Source: an uncultured Lachnospiraceae bacterium
Lineage (GTDB): Bacteria > Bacillota > Clostridia > Lachnospirales > Lachnospiraceae
DNA: 64,000 nt
Direction: 5' to 3'
Assembly (NCBI GenBank): GCA_910585825.1
Contig: CAJUEY010000003.1
Location: 62,001-126,000, forward strand
Shown in pieces: positions 17,623-26,902 of the stretch. The position numbers were made by a program, and so were the translations under genes. Within the stretch, counting starts at the first letter, position 1, and the number at the start of each line of letters is the position of its first letter. Under the pieces are notes generated by a model. It did no database searches, was not told the DNA's origin, and saw only the letters and a program-made list of their open reading frames with translations.

Positions 17623-19986
17623 TTATCCCTCGACCTCCTGCAGCATGACCGGAATCTTTCTTCTGATGCACAGCTGCGCCGCATACCCTCCGTCGCCATA
17701 ATAAGCGTCACACACCGCCGCCGCTCTTTCCACGTCGCCGGAGCAATCCAAAATACCCGGCTCTTTTTCCCGATACTGCTGCATCCTCTCTTGATATTCC
17801 TCCCACAAAACAGGCTCCGCCTTTTTGATACTGCTTTCATCAGCATGATCCGGCGCCCAGAGCAGACAGATCTCTTCTCTCTTTTCCCAAAATGCATCAA
17901 AAACCCGTTTCATCTTCCCAAGAATCTTCTCCGGATGTTCCAGTAAAACGGCTGCGCTTGTACCATATAAAACAACTTTTTTCCAGCCTCCGTCCGGTTT
18001 TCTCATTCTGGAAATCCACTCCCGGGGCAGATCCATATGCGCTTTGTCATATTCCGGATTTTGATCCATTTTCGGAGATCCCATCCCCAAAATCTTTTCT
18101 TTCCAAATCTCTCTCGTCTCTTCCCCCGCTGCCTCTGTTAATATCTGAATATAAATCTGCCTCATCCCTTCCGACTGGACAATCACTTTATCTGCATAAA
18201 CCATTCCCGGAACGATGCAGCAGTATTTTAGATTCTCAATGGCTCTCTGATCCTCCAATGTAATTTCGTTTACTACAAAAGGCGGAAGATACACCAGTTT
18301 TTCCGTATATTTTTTCAGATTTTCCGAATAGAAAAAAGGATGCACGCTGATTGCCAGATTATATGCATCATAAGGATTCTGTATATACATCACATCCGGA
18401 CAATGGTTTTCATAGTCAAATGTATGATAAGCCGTCAGCAAAACATCATCCGGAAACAATTCTGCCTCGTAGTGCATTTCGCCGAAACTTCCGTCAGATT
18501 TTCTCGAAAAATAAGGAATCGGAATCACATAAACGATACAGTCCGGATCTGCTTTGGCTGCTCTCCAGACGCTTTCCAGTGCATCCCATTCTGATGCTCT
18601 GCAGGGAAGAAATATAATCTCATGCCGCAGATCAATTTCTTTTTTACAGGTCTTAGCAGCCTCCTTTAACTGTTTTCTTAATGCATCACAACTGCCAGGA
18701 AACGTCTCCTCCTCACTTGCCAAAACCATTTCATAAATCCGGTAAATCTCTTCGCAGTACGACTCTAATCGACCGACCGTTTCTGTTCCTTCTCCTTTTA
18801 CCGATTCAATAAATGTTCCAAAGGAAATTGCCGTCTCCTGACATTTCGTCAGAGCCTCCAGAACCGTCTCTTTTTTCCATTCTGCCTTTCCGGGCTCTTC
18901 TTCTGCTGCATTCTCCCAATCCTCATGCATATCACATGTTTCCCGGCCGGCCGCAGAAAATATTTTATCCGTCTCTTCCTGCAATTCCCACAGCAGCTGC
19001 AAAAATTCCCGGATCTGCTTTTTTACAGTCATTTTTTCGGAAGTATTTTTACCGTTGAGATCTTCTTTGGAAATCACATACGTATAGGGATTGATTCCCA
19101 CCTGCCGCTTTAGAGCCTCTTCCTGTTTTCGATACAGGGGATACTCATGGCTCCCTCCCATTTTTTGAGAAACCATGTACTCTCCGTATGTTTGATGCAG
19201 TACGGCATTATAACATATGGGAGCCGGAACCACTGCCCGTTCAAACGGCAATTCTGTCGTTTTCCGATACCATGCCTTTTTCATCCGGTATTCTTTATTT
19301 TTGATCCACAGAGGCATGACTGCAATCTCTTCGCCCCCCTGTTCCAAATACATAGAAAAAATCTGCTCCAACAGCAAAAACAGCTGGTTTTTCAAAGGCC
19401 GTCTGCTGTCCGTATGTATGGACAGCGCCCGCTCTATCCGCTCTTTCTCTGCTTTTATGTAATTCTTTGATATATCTGCATCCACCTGATCTATCATTGT
19501 CAGCACAGCGGAAATCATCTGCATTTGGTCCTCCTCTGCACCTGGATTTGGCGCAAGGTCATCCATAACAAACACATCGATTCCCATACCATAGGGACAG
19601 CCATGAAATTTCTCTAAAAATTCCGGTTCAAAATTGATCTCTCTGCTGTTCAACACTCTGGCAAACAATTCCGTATACGTATCGTCTGTATGGATATCTC
19701 TGACGTAATAGCCTTCCGGCAGTTCTTTCGCTGCAGCAAGAAAACGGTTGTAGTCTTCCCGTTTCATGCTAATATCCAGATCATCATCCCAGGGAATAAA
19801 TCCCTGATGACGGACTGCCCCAAGCAAAGTTCCAAAATCCGCAAAATATGTAATCTGATTCTTTTTACATACCTTGTCAATGTCCAAAAGCACTTCCACT
19901 TGCGCCGCCCATGCCCGCTTTATCATGCCCGCCACAAAAAATCCTTCCCTTACCTCATCTTCAAAATAAGAATCCGGAAACTCCAT
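17623..19986 (-). CDS. LicD-family domain fused to a CDP-glycerol transferase-like domain
   Basis: The protein has 787 residues. Residues about 30-330 are LicD-like: FADFGTLLGAVRHQGFIPWD and DDLDISMKREDYNRF are the classical nucleotidyltransferase-fold signature seen in phosphocholine or phosphoribitol transferases. A charged linker follows. Residues about 455-785 match the separate protein at 19999 (PYFSRKSDGSFGEMHYE, DVMYIQNPYDAYNLAI, GSPKMDQ). However, the CDP-glycerol transferase motif LLWRPHPL of that neighbour is LLWAPDHA here, and the later GDISSLVEL is GDGGYAAQL. The second domain may therefore bind but not transfer. The likely role is to decorate the glycan with a phospho-alcohol group. 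Confidence 0.8.
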   Translation of the reverse strand: MEFPDSYFEDEVREGFFVAGMIKRAWAAQVEVLLDIDKVCKKNQITYFADFGTLLGAVRHQGFIPWDDDLDISMKREDYNRFLAAAKELPEGYYVRDIHTDDTYTELFARVLNSREINFEPEFLEKFHGCPYGMGIDVFVMDDLAPNPGAEEDQMQMISAVLTMIDQVDADISKNYIKAEKERIERALSIHTDSRRPLKNQLFLLLEQIFSMYLEQGGEEIAVMPLWIKNKEYRMKKAWYRKTTELPFERAVVPAPICYNAVLHQTYGEYMVSQKMGGSHEYPLYRKQEEALKRQVGINPYTYVISKEDLNGKNTSEKMTVKKQIREFLQLLWELQEETDKIFSAAGRETCDMHEDWENAAEEEPGKAEWKKETVLEALTKCQETAISFGTFIESVKGEGTETVGRLESYCEEIYRIYEMVLASEEETFPGSCDALRKQLKEAAKTCKKEIDLRHEIIFLPCRASEWDALESVWRAAKADPDCIVYVIPIPYFSRKSDGSFGEMHYEAELFPDDVLLTAYHTFDYENHCPDVMYIQNPYDAYNLAISVHPFFYSENLKKYTEKLVYLPPFVVNEITLEDQRAIENLKYCCIVPGMVYADKVIVQSEGMRQIYIQILTEAAGEETREIWKEKILGMGSPKMDQNPEYDKAHMDLPREWISRMRKPDGGWKKVVLYGTSAAVLLEHPEKILGKMKRVFDAFWEKREEICLLWAPDHADESSIKKAEPVLWEEYQERMQQYREKEPGILDCSGDVERAAAVCDAYYGDGGYAAQLCIRRKIPVMLQEVEG

Positions 19987-19998
19987 AAGAACCCCCTG

Positions 19999-21309
19999 TC
20001 ATATTACATCTAAATTTTGTATCATTACCGGTTTTCCCGTCACCCGGTACAGTTCCACCAAAGAGCTTATATCTCCATAATAAGCATCGGAAACTGCAAT
20101 AGCTCTGTGCAGGTCCGGCGTATCGTCAAAAATCCCCCAATTTTCTTTCTGATATGCTTTTACAATTGCATCATACGCATTCAAAATCTCCGGCCGCATT
20201 GCTTCACAGGTCGTTTCACTCAAAGGATGCGGCCTCCAAAGCAGCACAATATCTTCCCTTTTTTTCATATCTGCGAATACAGATTGTATTTTTTGCAGCA
20301 GCTCTTCTTTTCCCGCAAGCAATTGGGTAACACTGGTATTATAAAGCAAAACCTTCTTTCTGCTCCCATCTTTTCTTATTATCTTTCTCCTCCAGTCTTC
20401 CGGCAGTTTTATCTCTTCTTGCATTGCCCGAAATACTGCGTCGTATTTGGGAGAACCAAGCGCCAGAAATTTCTCTTCCGGATTTCCGAATTTTCCCTTA
20501 CATCCGTATTCCTCTTCAAATTTCTGAAACTCCTGAATATAGATTTTTCTTGCCGGTTCTGACTGTACGATCACCCGGTCTGCATACAGAGTTCCCGGTA
20601 AAACGCAAAAGTGCTCCGGCACATTTCCATCGACACAGACAAAATAGGGTATATATACCAGCATGTCTGTATACTGTTTCAATTCCTTCGCATAAAAGTC
20701 CAGATGAACCGTCGTCACTTTATTGCCATGATCATAAGGATTGTGAATATAGATTACATCCGGATGCCTTCCTTTTACATCATAATCTTTCCAGTGCACT
20801 ACCGGCACATATTCCGGAAAATCATTACCCTCATAGTGCATAGCAGAAACCGTCCCGTCCGGATTTTTATCAAAATAGGGAATCGGCACCACATAAGCCG
20901 TGCAGTCTGTATCTTCCACCGCAGCCATCCATACGCTTTCCAGACTGTCCCACATAGAAGCCTTATAAGGGAAAAAGACAATCTCCAGCTCTTCGGATAT
21001 CTGCTTTTTCACATAATTTCCCACATCCAATATGCAGTCGTCCAATGTCTGCTTTTTGAAATCTTCCATTCCCACAGACTGCCTGTAGAGAGTTTCACAG
21101 TAGAATTCCAGCTTTTTTACCACAGTTTCATGGACTGCTCCATCCATTTCCAGAGTGTTCCCAATCACAATTGCCCTTTCCTGGCACCCTGCCGACAACA
21201 TAGAACGCTCTTCTGTATGATTTTGCAGAAATGCGGTTTCCAGTAACTTGTGCTGCTGCAGCAGCTCTTCCATATATTCTATGATTCTGTTTTTTACAAA
21301 TCTTCTCAT
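19999..21309 (-). CDS. CDP-glycerol glycerophosphotransferase-like protein
   Basis: This 436-residue protein is of the TagB/TagF-like superfamily. KVLLYNTSVTQLL, VLLWRPHPLSETT and DAYYGDISSLVELY are the expected donor-binding and catalytic segments. The N-terminal 100 residues are helical and probably interact with the membrane or partner. It is paralogous to the C-terminal half of the LicD fusion 12 bp downstream, and both share a DVIYIHNPYDHGNKV-type segment. It probably transfers glycerol phosphate, or another polyol phosphate, from a CDP-linked donor onto the surface glycan. No gene for making CDP-glycerol is in the window. Confidence 0.75.
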   Translation of the reverse strand: MRRFVKNRIIEYMEELLQQHKLLETAFLQNHTEERSMLSAGCQERAIVIGNTLEMDGAVHETVVKKLEFYCETLYRQSVGMEDFKKQTLDDCILDVGNYVKKQISEELEIVFFPYKASMWDSLESVWMAAVEDTDCTAYVVPIPYFDKNPDGTVSAMHYEGNDFPEYVPVVHWKDYDVKGRHPDVIYIHNPYDHGNKVTTVHLDFYAKELKQYTDMLVYIPYFVCVDGNVPEHFCVLPGTLYADRVIVQSEPARKIYIQEFQKFEEEYGCKGKFGNPEEKFLALGSPKYDAVFRAMQEEIKLPEDWRRKIIRKDGSRKKVLLYNTSVTQLLAGKEELLQKIQSVFADMKKREDIVLLWRPHPLSETTCEAMRPEILNAYDAIVKAYQKENWGIFDDTPDLHRAIAVSDAYYGDISSLVELYRVTGKPVMIQNLDVI

Positions 21310-21419
21310 ATCGGAATCTCCAAACTATATTGATACGGTATGTCCTCAATCAACGCAAACTTCTCAATGCAGGCCGTTTCCTATGACTGCAGCATTCTGA
21401 ACAAAGTCAATAGCCGAAA

Positions 21420-22469
21420 TCAACTATAAGTACGAAGGAAATCCTGCACATATCCTTTTTTGATATACTCTAATTCCTCCACCGTGTATCCCTTTTCGTC
21501 ATCTAAGAGTTTCAAAAGCATCTGATCCAGTTGAGAAAGTCTTTTCACATAAGCATTTTCTTTATATTTTGGAAACAGCTCAAATATTTTCTTTCTCATT
21601 ACCGGCAGAATATCCGGTATGGCATCCATTTTTAAAAACACTGCCAGCCATGTGCCGCAATAATACAGCCGGATAAATCGGCCTTCAATCTCCTCATGGA
21701 ATTTTTCAAACAATCCCCGCTCCTTGAACAAATCCACCACCATCTCTTCAATTTTCATCCGGTCCAGCTGGTAGGCCTTGTTTCTGAAAGATACTACAGA
21801 ATCTGTATTTTTATAATAGCAATATAGTACTTCGTCCAGAATATAGACATGCTTTGAAAAAATCCCGCATTTTACTGCCCAGTAATTATCCTCATACATC
21901 AATCCTTCGGGAAACAAAATCTCATGCTGTATGATAAATTCCCTGCGAAACAGCCTTGTGGGCAATGCGCCAAAGCTGCCGTTGTACATATCCTGTTCCA
22001 TCTTCTGAAATAGAAGGCATTCATCCAAAGCACAGTGATATTCTCTGTCTCTTTTTTGTTTCGGCTCCGTAAAATCCGGCTCTTCCTCCGGCGGAATATG
22101 CACAAATTTTGCACTGACCCAGTCGTAATTTCCCTCTTCTATTTTCCGATACAGTTTTTCATAGAAAGTATCTGCAATGACGTCATCTACATCCAAAAAA
22201 GCAACGTATTCTGCCGATGCATATCCTATTCCAATATTTTTGGCTGCTCCCTGTCCCTGATTTTTCTCACAATTCACCAAAAGAATCTGCCGGGGATATT
22301 TCTGCTCATACAGCATTAAAATCCCCAGAGTGGCGTCTACGGAACCGTCGTTGATCAGAATAATTTCCAGATGTTCCAATCCGATGGTCTGGTTCTCCAG
22401 ACAATTCATACATCTGTCTATATATTTTTGTGCGTTATAGCACGGAATAATTACGCTTATCTTTTTCAT
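21420..22469 (-). CDS. family 2 glycosyltransferase
   Basis: This 349-residue GT-A enzyme starts KKISVIIPCYNAQKYIDRCM, the standard GT2 opening. It continues with IILINDGSVDATLGIL and AAKNIGIGYASAEYVAFLDV, then DVDDV, which holds the DxD metal and nucleotide-sugar-binding motif. The ATG at 22469 has AAGGA upstream and overlaps no more than the last bases of the preceding gene; the open frame to 22505 would add an unrelated stretch. The C-terminal 120 residues are helical. A 110-bp gap follows before the CDP-glycerol transferase-like gene, with no feature I can support. It adds a single sugar to the glycan. Confidence 0.88.
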   Translation of the reverse strand: MKKISVIIPCYNAQKYIDRCMNCLENQTIGLEHLEIILINDGSVDATLGILMLYEQKYPRQILLVNCEKNQGQGAAKNIGIGYASAEYVAFLDVDDVIADTFYEKLYRKIEEGNYDWVSAKFVHIPPEEEPDFTEPKQKRDREYHCALDECLLFQKMEQDMYNGSFGALPTRLFRREFIIQHEILFPEGLMYEDNYWAVKCGIFSKHVYILDEVLYCYYKNTDSVVSFRNKAYQLDRMKIEEMVVDLFKERGLFEKFHEEIEGRFIRLYYCGTWLAVFLKMDAIPDILPVMRKKIFELFPKYKENAYVKRLSQLDQMLLKLLDDEKGYTVEELEYIKKGYVQDFLRTYS

Positions 22470-22479
22470 CTTTCTTCCT

Positions 22480-24063
22480 TTACCGAAAATCCGGCTTTTG
22501 CTCAATCTTTTGAAACAATTCGCAGAAATGAGTTTTGCTGTCGGTTAAAGCCTCCGCCCTCTGTTTTGCCAGAGATGACATTTCCTCATAAAATTTCTTG
22601 TCCTGATAATAACGACAAATTTGATTCTTCATTTCTTCATAATCTTTTACCCAAAAAGGTTCTCCCGCTGTCGCGGCCACATCTCCAAAGGGCAGAGTCG
22701 CTACCGGAAGTCCCATAAAAAGCGCCTCTGCCGAGGAGCTTCCGCCTCCTCTGCGTTTCGGATTTACATAAATATCACAACACTCTGTAACTGCCAGCGC
22801 ATCTTCCTGATATGGGAGATAATGGGATTTCTTCATGAGATCCGGAAAGCCCTCCATCGCCTGTTCGTATCCCTCAAACAATCCCATAAATACAACCTCA
22901 ATTTTCTCTTTCTCCCGGACAAGTTCTTCCAGCATGCATAAAAATTCACTTCCCGCTTCATCTTTCAACCGCCATCCGGCAACCAGCAAGACCACTCCAT
23001 TCGAGGATAATCCAAGCTCTGCTCTGTTAAAATGATGCTCCTGTTCTTTAAATGCAAACGTAAATAAGATTTTGTATACATTTTCCGGCGCCGTGCCTAA
23101 AATCTGCAGCTTTTTATAGTCCGATGCCAAAAGATCCCTTGCAACCATCTGATAACGGGCTGTTGTCACTGCCACCTCAGAAAAAACCGTGCCGACTGCA
23201 ATCTGCGGCACGATCTTTCCACACAAATCCCCACAGATATCTCCCTCTCCAATACTGACAATACAATAGGGTTTCTCCTCTTTTACCTTTTGCAGCAGCA
23301 TTTGCATGGTATTCAAATCCGGCATATGATTTTCGCACTGAAAAAATTCAAATTCTTCTCCTCGAAATGGAAACCGCCTGATATTGCAATACTCCGGCAG
23401 ATACGCCCCCTGTTTCCGGTCATAAAAAGGCGTATCCCCTTTTTGCGGAAGCAGCATAGTCGTATTGATGATCACTACCCGTTTCCCCAGATATTTCTGC
23501 AAAGCATATGCTCTGTCGCAGACGGTTTTTGTGGGAGCGTGTGTTTTCTGCAGAAACTGTGATGTGAATAAAAATACCAAATCAAAATTCCTCTCTTCCG
23601 CAGGAATCCAGGAAAATCTATCCACCCACAGCGCCCGATAAAATGCATCCCGCAATTCACGGTACAGCGATGCTTTCCCCAGCTCGATTTTTTCGCTTTG
23701 CAGTCCGGTATTTTGAAATGTACTGGCGCTTATCTGCCAGTACAGAAAATATTTATTATATTCCCCCAGTATATCATAATCTGCGTTTAGAATTTCCTGC
23801 ATCAAAAGCTCCGCATAAGCCAGTTCACCACTGCATTTCATACAAAAAGACAGCAGATGTATCCTCATCCATACAGGATAAACCGGGATGTCCCGCGCCA
23901 GACTTTCACACAGACCTGAAATTTCATCTGCGTGGTCTGGCTTTTGCATCGCATACTGTTCCAAACTTTCCAGCCACTGCTCCGTATCGCCAAAGGCTTC
24001 ATAATATTCTTCTATCGTAAGCGCTTTCAGATTCGACAGGCGTCCGCCTATTTCCTGCTGCAT
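22480..24063 (-). CDS. GT-B glycosyltransferase with long N-terminal helical region
   Basis: The protein has 527 residues. The first 150 or so look helical and repeat-like (possible TPR-type). The C-terminal part is GT-B: GVVLLVAGWRLKDEAGSEFL begins the donor-binding Rossmann fold and NPKRRGGGSSSAEALFMGLP is the donor-binding loop, with the glutamate that usually binds the sugar nucleotide. This architecture recalls the OGT/HMW1C-like protein glycosyltransferases, but I cannot confirm that. Its start overlaps the preceding gene by 16 bp with GGAGG upstream. An acceptor that is a protein, possibly flagellin, is an untested idea. Confidence 0.75.
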   Translation of the reverse strand: MQQEIGGRLSNLKALTIEEYYEAFGDTEQWLESLEQYAMQKPDHADEISGLCESLARDIPVYPVWMRIHLLSFCMKCSGELAYAELLMQEILNADYDILGEYNKYFLYWQISASTFQNTGLQSEKIELGKASLYRELRDAFYRALWVDRFSWIPAEERNFDLVFLFTSQFLQKTHAPTKTVCDRAYALQKYLGKRVVIINTTMLLPQKGDTPFYDRKQGAYLPEYCNIRRFPFRGEEFEFFQCENHMPDLNTMQMLLQKVKEEKPYCIVSIGEGDICGDLCGKIVPQIAVGTVFSEVAVTTARYQMVARDLLASDYKKLQILGTAPENVYKILFTFAFKEQEHHFNRAELGLSSNGVVLLVAGWRLKDEAGSEFLCMLEELVREKEKIEVVFMGLFEGYEQAMEGFPDLMKKSHYLPYQEDALAVTECCDIYVNPKRRGGGSSSAEALFMGLPVATLPFGDVAATAGEPFWVKDYEEMKNQICRYYQDKKFYEEMSSLAKQRAEALTDSKTHFCELFQKIEQKPDFR

Positions 24064-25760
24064 ATCTCTTCCTCCAATATCTCCCGCAAAAATACTTCTG
24101 CCCGTTTGTCCCAGGTATGGTATTTCCTTGTCTTTTCAAATCCGTTCTCTGCAATCGTCCTGCATTTTTCCGGACTGTTTAAATATTCTTTTAACATAAC
24201 CGGCAGCTGTTCCATGTCGTCTATGTGAAAAATCAAAAGATCCCTGCCATGTTCAAATCTTCCTTTCAAATAGGTCGTATCATCTGTAACCAGCACCGTT
24301 TTGCACAGCATTATATTTGCCATGCGTTCCGTAAATCCCCCTCTGTGCCACGACATGATATTCAGAGAAATTTTAGACTGCCGCCATACCTTTCTGCATT
24401 CTTCTACGTTTTGACTTGGATGACAGATCAGATTCGGATATTTTTTTAAAACACATTTGCTCCAGCTGTCTCCAAATACATCTACTTTATATCCCGCTTT
24501 TAAAAGTGTTTCTATTACTTTTACCCGATGATAATGCATCGCACAAAAAATCATTCTCCTGCACTGAAAAAAAGCTTCCAGATATTCTTCATCTGTACAA
24601 ACGCCTCTTCTTTCATGCAGTGTTTGACGAAAGGTCTCGTCTGCCGTCTGTCCGGGGTTCTTCCGCAGCGCCAGCAAAAACCGATTTGCCAGAAAACGGG
24701 TTTCCCGATCCATTTGGTGCATTCTGATGAGATCCTCCCGGTAATCTTCATAGGTACCGACAAATGAAATATCATATTGGAATGTCCGAAGGGTATATTT
24801 TTTCCGGCTTTCTTCGGTCCTGGGCAAATCTCCCGCAGGGGGCAGCAGATAGGCATGCTTTTTGTAATATTTTCTGCAAAAATCCACATAATAAGGATCA
24901 TGTGTCAAAACACTGACCGTCTGTGGGGATTTTGTCAAAATGGATTTTCCCCAGATGGGATGATCAAAAATAAAATTAAATGCGGGAGCACAGATGGTAT
25001 CATGCAGGTACATCTTCTGTTTCCCGACCGTAATACTGAACATATAACTCTGCCAGCCGATTACCGCACGGTAGCGCCTTGCGGCGCGTTCAGCCATAAG
25101 CTGAAGATCCTCATTCTCCGGATCAAAATATTCCACCTGGGCTCCCATACGCTCCAAAGCCGCTCCAAACTGCTCTGCAAATATATTTAATATGTTGTAA
25201 CAGACGTCTACGCCTTTATACATCAACACAGGTCTGACTGCATCATCAATATCATAATACTCTTTTTCCAAGCGGAGCATTTTTTCAAGAAACATCGCCG
25301 CTTTTTCTTTTAATCCATACTCTTCCGCAGTCAAAAGAAAACTCTCCACAACCTCGTTTAACCGCTGATAGGCCAAAAGCTTGTCTCTGTATCGGGATAT
25401 AATATAACCGTCTGTGCGAATTTCTTCCCACCGCGATGTTTCCTCTGATTCCTTCAGGAGTATATATTCTTCCAAAAACTCCTGATTTTCCTCACAGTCC
25501 GCCCCCTCCGGGCAGCCTGATATGGCGCGTTCTTTCAGAGCAGTCTCATCCTGTATTATTTTTAGAGGATATCTTTCTGCCAGACGCAGCAGCAGTTCAT
25601 ACTGCCGCTTTGCCCTGAGCCTGAAATTCAGTCCCCCGACTTCCCTGAAAATCGATTTCGGAATCCAAAGCGCCCCTTCCGCCAGACGTTCATCGTATAA
25701 TATTTCAAAAAAATTCTCGTCTTTTTCTTCTTCCGTTTCCAGCACACATATGACCTTCAT
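24048..25760 (-). CDS. DUF3880/GT1-type glycosyltransferase
   Basis: This 570-residue protein starts at the ATG at 25760, preceded by AAAGGA; the open frame to 25826 overlaps the dehydratase gene. The first 80 residues contain a fragment like the end of a GT2 domain (ALWIPKSIFREVGGLNFRLR). Residues about 190-550 carry the DUF3880 and Glyco_trans_1_2 pair: VSFVGTYEDYREDLI, RVKVIETLLKAGYKVDVFG, KISLNIMSWHRGGFTERMAN and TWDKRAEVFLREIL. It shares this part with the two plus-strand genes at 26903 and 28227. These domains occur in glycopeptide and flagellin-glycan loci in Clostridia. The sugar and acceptor are unknown. Confidence 0.75.
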   Translation of the reverse strand: MKVICVLETEEEKDENFFEILYDERLAEGALWIPKSIFREVGGLNFRLRAKRQYELLLRLAERYPLKIIQDETALKERAISGCPEGADCEENQEFLEEYILLKESEETSRWEEIRTDGYIISRYRDKLLAYQRLNEVVESFLLTAEEYGLKEKAAMFLEKMLRLEKEYYDIDDAVRPVLMYKGVDVCYNILNIFAEQFGAALERMGAQVEYFDPENEDLQLMAERAARRYRAVIGWQSYMFSITVGKQKMYLHDTICAPAFNFIFDHPIWGKSILTKSPQTVSVLTHDPYYVDFCRKYYKKHAYLLPPAGDLPRTEESRKKYTLRTFQYDISFVGTYEDYREDLIRMHQMDRETRFLANRFLLALRKNPGQTADETFRQTLHERRGVCTDEEYLEAFFQCRRMIFCAMHYHRVKVIETLLKAGYKVDVFGDSWSKCVLKKYPNLICHPSQNVEECRKVWRQSKISLNIMSWHRGGFTERMANIMLCKTVLVTDDTTYLKGRFEHGRDLLIFHIDDMEQLPVMLKEYLNSPEKCRTIAENGFEKTRKYHTWDKRAEVFLREILEEEICSRK

Positions 25761-25771
25761 GATTTTCCTTT

Positions 25772-26764
25772 CTAATGGATCTGTACTGTCTTTAACCGTT
25801 CTGCAATCTCGTCTACAGACAGCCACTCTGTGTTTGTTCCAGAGCTGTATTCAAATCCCTGTCCGACCTTCTTTCCTCCCGCCTGGATTCTGCTCTCCTG
25901 CCACCATTCAAAATGCGGATATACAATGTAATGTTTTTCATATTCATATGCCAGCATAGAATCTTCTTTCGTCACCATTACTTCATGAAGTTTCTCTCCC
26001 TCACGAATTCCCACTTCCGGCATTTTACATCCCGGCAAAATCGCCTGAGCCAGATCTGTAATTTTAAAGGAAGGGATTTTGGAAATAAATGTTTCACCGC
26101 CTTTTGCCTCAGACAACGCTTTAATCACAAGCTGCACACCTTCTTCCAGGCTAATCCAGAAACGCGTCATCCGATAATCCGTAATCGGAAGTTCCTGTTT
26201 TCCTTCTGCCACAATATTTCTGAAAAAGGGAATTACAGATCCTCGACTGCCTGCCACATTTCCATATCTTACAATGGAAAAACAAACCTCCTTTGCGCCT
26301 GCATATGCATTTGCCGCAATAAACAATTTGTCTGATACCAGTTTTGTACCACCGTAAAGATTGATTGGGTTGACTGCCTTATCTGTAGAAAGGGCTACGA
26401 CACGTTTTACACCGCAGTCCAATGCTGCATCTACAATATTCATAGCTCCGTTAATGTTTGTTTTCACTGCTTCCATGGGATTATATTCACAGGCGGGCAC
26501 CTGTTTTAATGCAGCAGCATGTACCACATAATCTACTCCGTCAAAAGCCCTGTACAGTCTGCCTTTGTCCCTGATATCTCCAATAAAAAAACGCAGCTTA
26601 TCTTTGTACCTTTTGAATTTGTTATTCATTATAAATTGTTTATATTCATCTCTGGAATATATGATAATCTTATTAGGCTCATAATGTTCCAATACATATT
26701 TGGTAAATTCATTTCCAAAGGAGCCTGTACCCCCTGTCACTAAAATTGTTTTTCCATTTAACAT
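25772..26764 (-). CDS. pseB: UDP-GlcNAc 4,6-dehydratase (inverting), PseB-type
   Basis: This 330-residue extended short-chain dehydrogenase begins KTILVTGGTGSFGNEFTKYV, the NAD(P) loop of PseB/FlaA1. YSRDEYKQFIM, HAAALKQVPACEYNPMEA and STDKAVNPINLYGGTKLVSD contain the conserved Asp-Lys pair and the YxxxK catalytic motif. In pseudaminic acid synthesis the enzyme dehydrates UDP-GlcNAc and inverts C5, giving the 4-keto sugar for the aminotransferase. It is the first gene of the minus-strand sugar locus and has its own sigma-A-like promoter. The other pathway genes lie 16 kb away in the same direction, so either long transcription or separate promoters must connect them. Confidence 0.9.
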   Translation of the reverse strand: MLNGKTILVTGGTGSFGNEFTKYVLEHYEPNKIIIYSRDEYKQFIMNNKFKRYKDKLRFFIGDIRDKGRLYRAFDGVDYVVHAAALKQVPACEYNPMEAVKTNINGAMNIVDAALDCGVKRVVALSTDKAVNPINLYGGTKLVSDKLFIAANAYAGAKEVCFSIVRYGNVAGSRGSVIPFFRNIVAEGKQELPITDYRMTRFWISLEEGVQLVIKALSEAKGGETFISKIPSFKITDLAQAILPGCKMPEVGIREGEKLHEVMVTKEDSMLAYEYEKHYIVYPHFEWWQESRIQAGGKKVGQGFEYSSGTNTEWLSVDEIAERLKTVQIH

Positions 26765-26833
26765 TTTCTCTTCAAACCTCCGTTATGATTTTCCCTTTAA
26801 ATGCAATCTGCTTTCTCTTCTGCCGGCACAGCG

Positions 26834-26862
26834 TTGCCACATCTGCTTTTTTAGTATATAAT
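26834..26862 (+). promoter_or_regulatory. sigma-A-type promoter for the plus-strand glycosyltransferase
   Basis: TTGCCA at 26834-26839 and TATAAT at 26857-26862 are separated by exactly 17 bases, close to the vegetative consensus. It lies about 40 bp upstream of the ATG at 26903, which has AGAAGGG as ribosome site. Confidence 0.7.
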
Positions 26863-26881
26863 GTTTGTATATCTTTGACAA
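26853..26881 (-). promoter_or_regulatory. sigma-A-type promoter for pseB, overlapping the plus-strand one
   Basis: On the minus strand TTGTCA (26881-26876) and TATACT (26858-26853) are 17 bases apart. The -10 region shares bases with the -10 box of the plus-strand promoter, so the two promoters face each other over a common core. Confidence 0.65.
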
Positions 26882-26902
26882 CTGATAAAAGAAGGGATTT
26901 TT

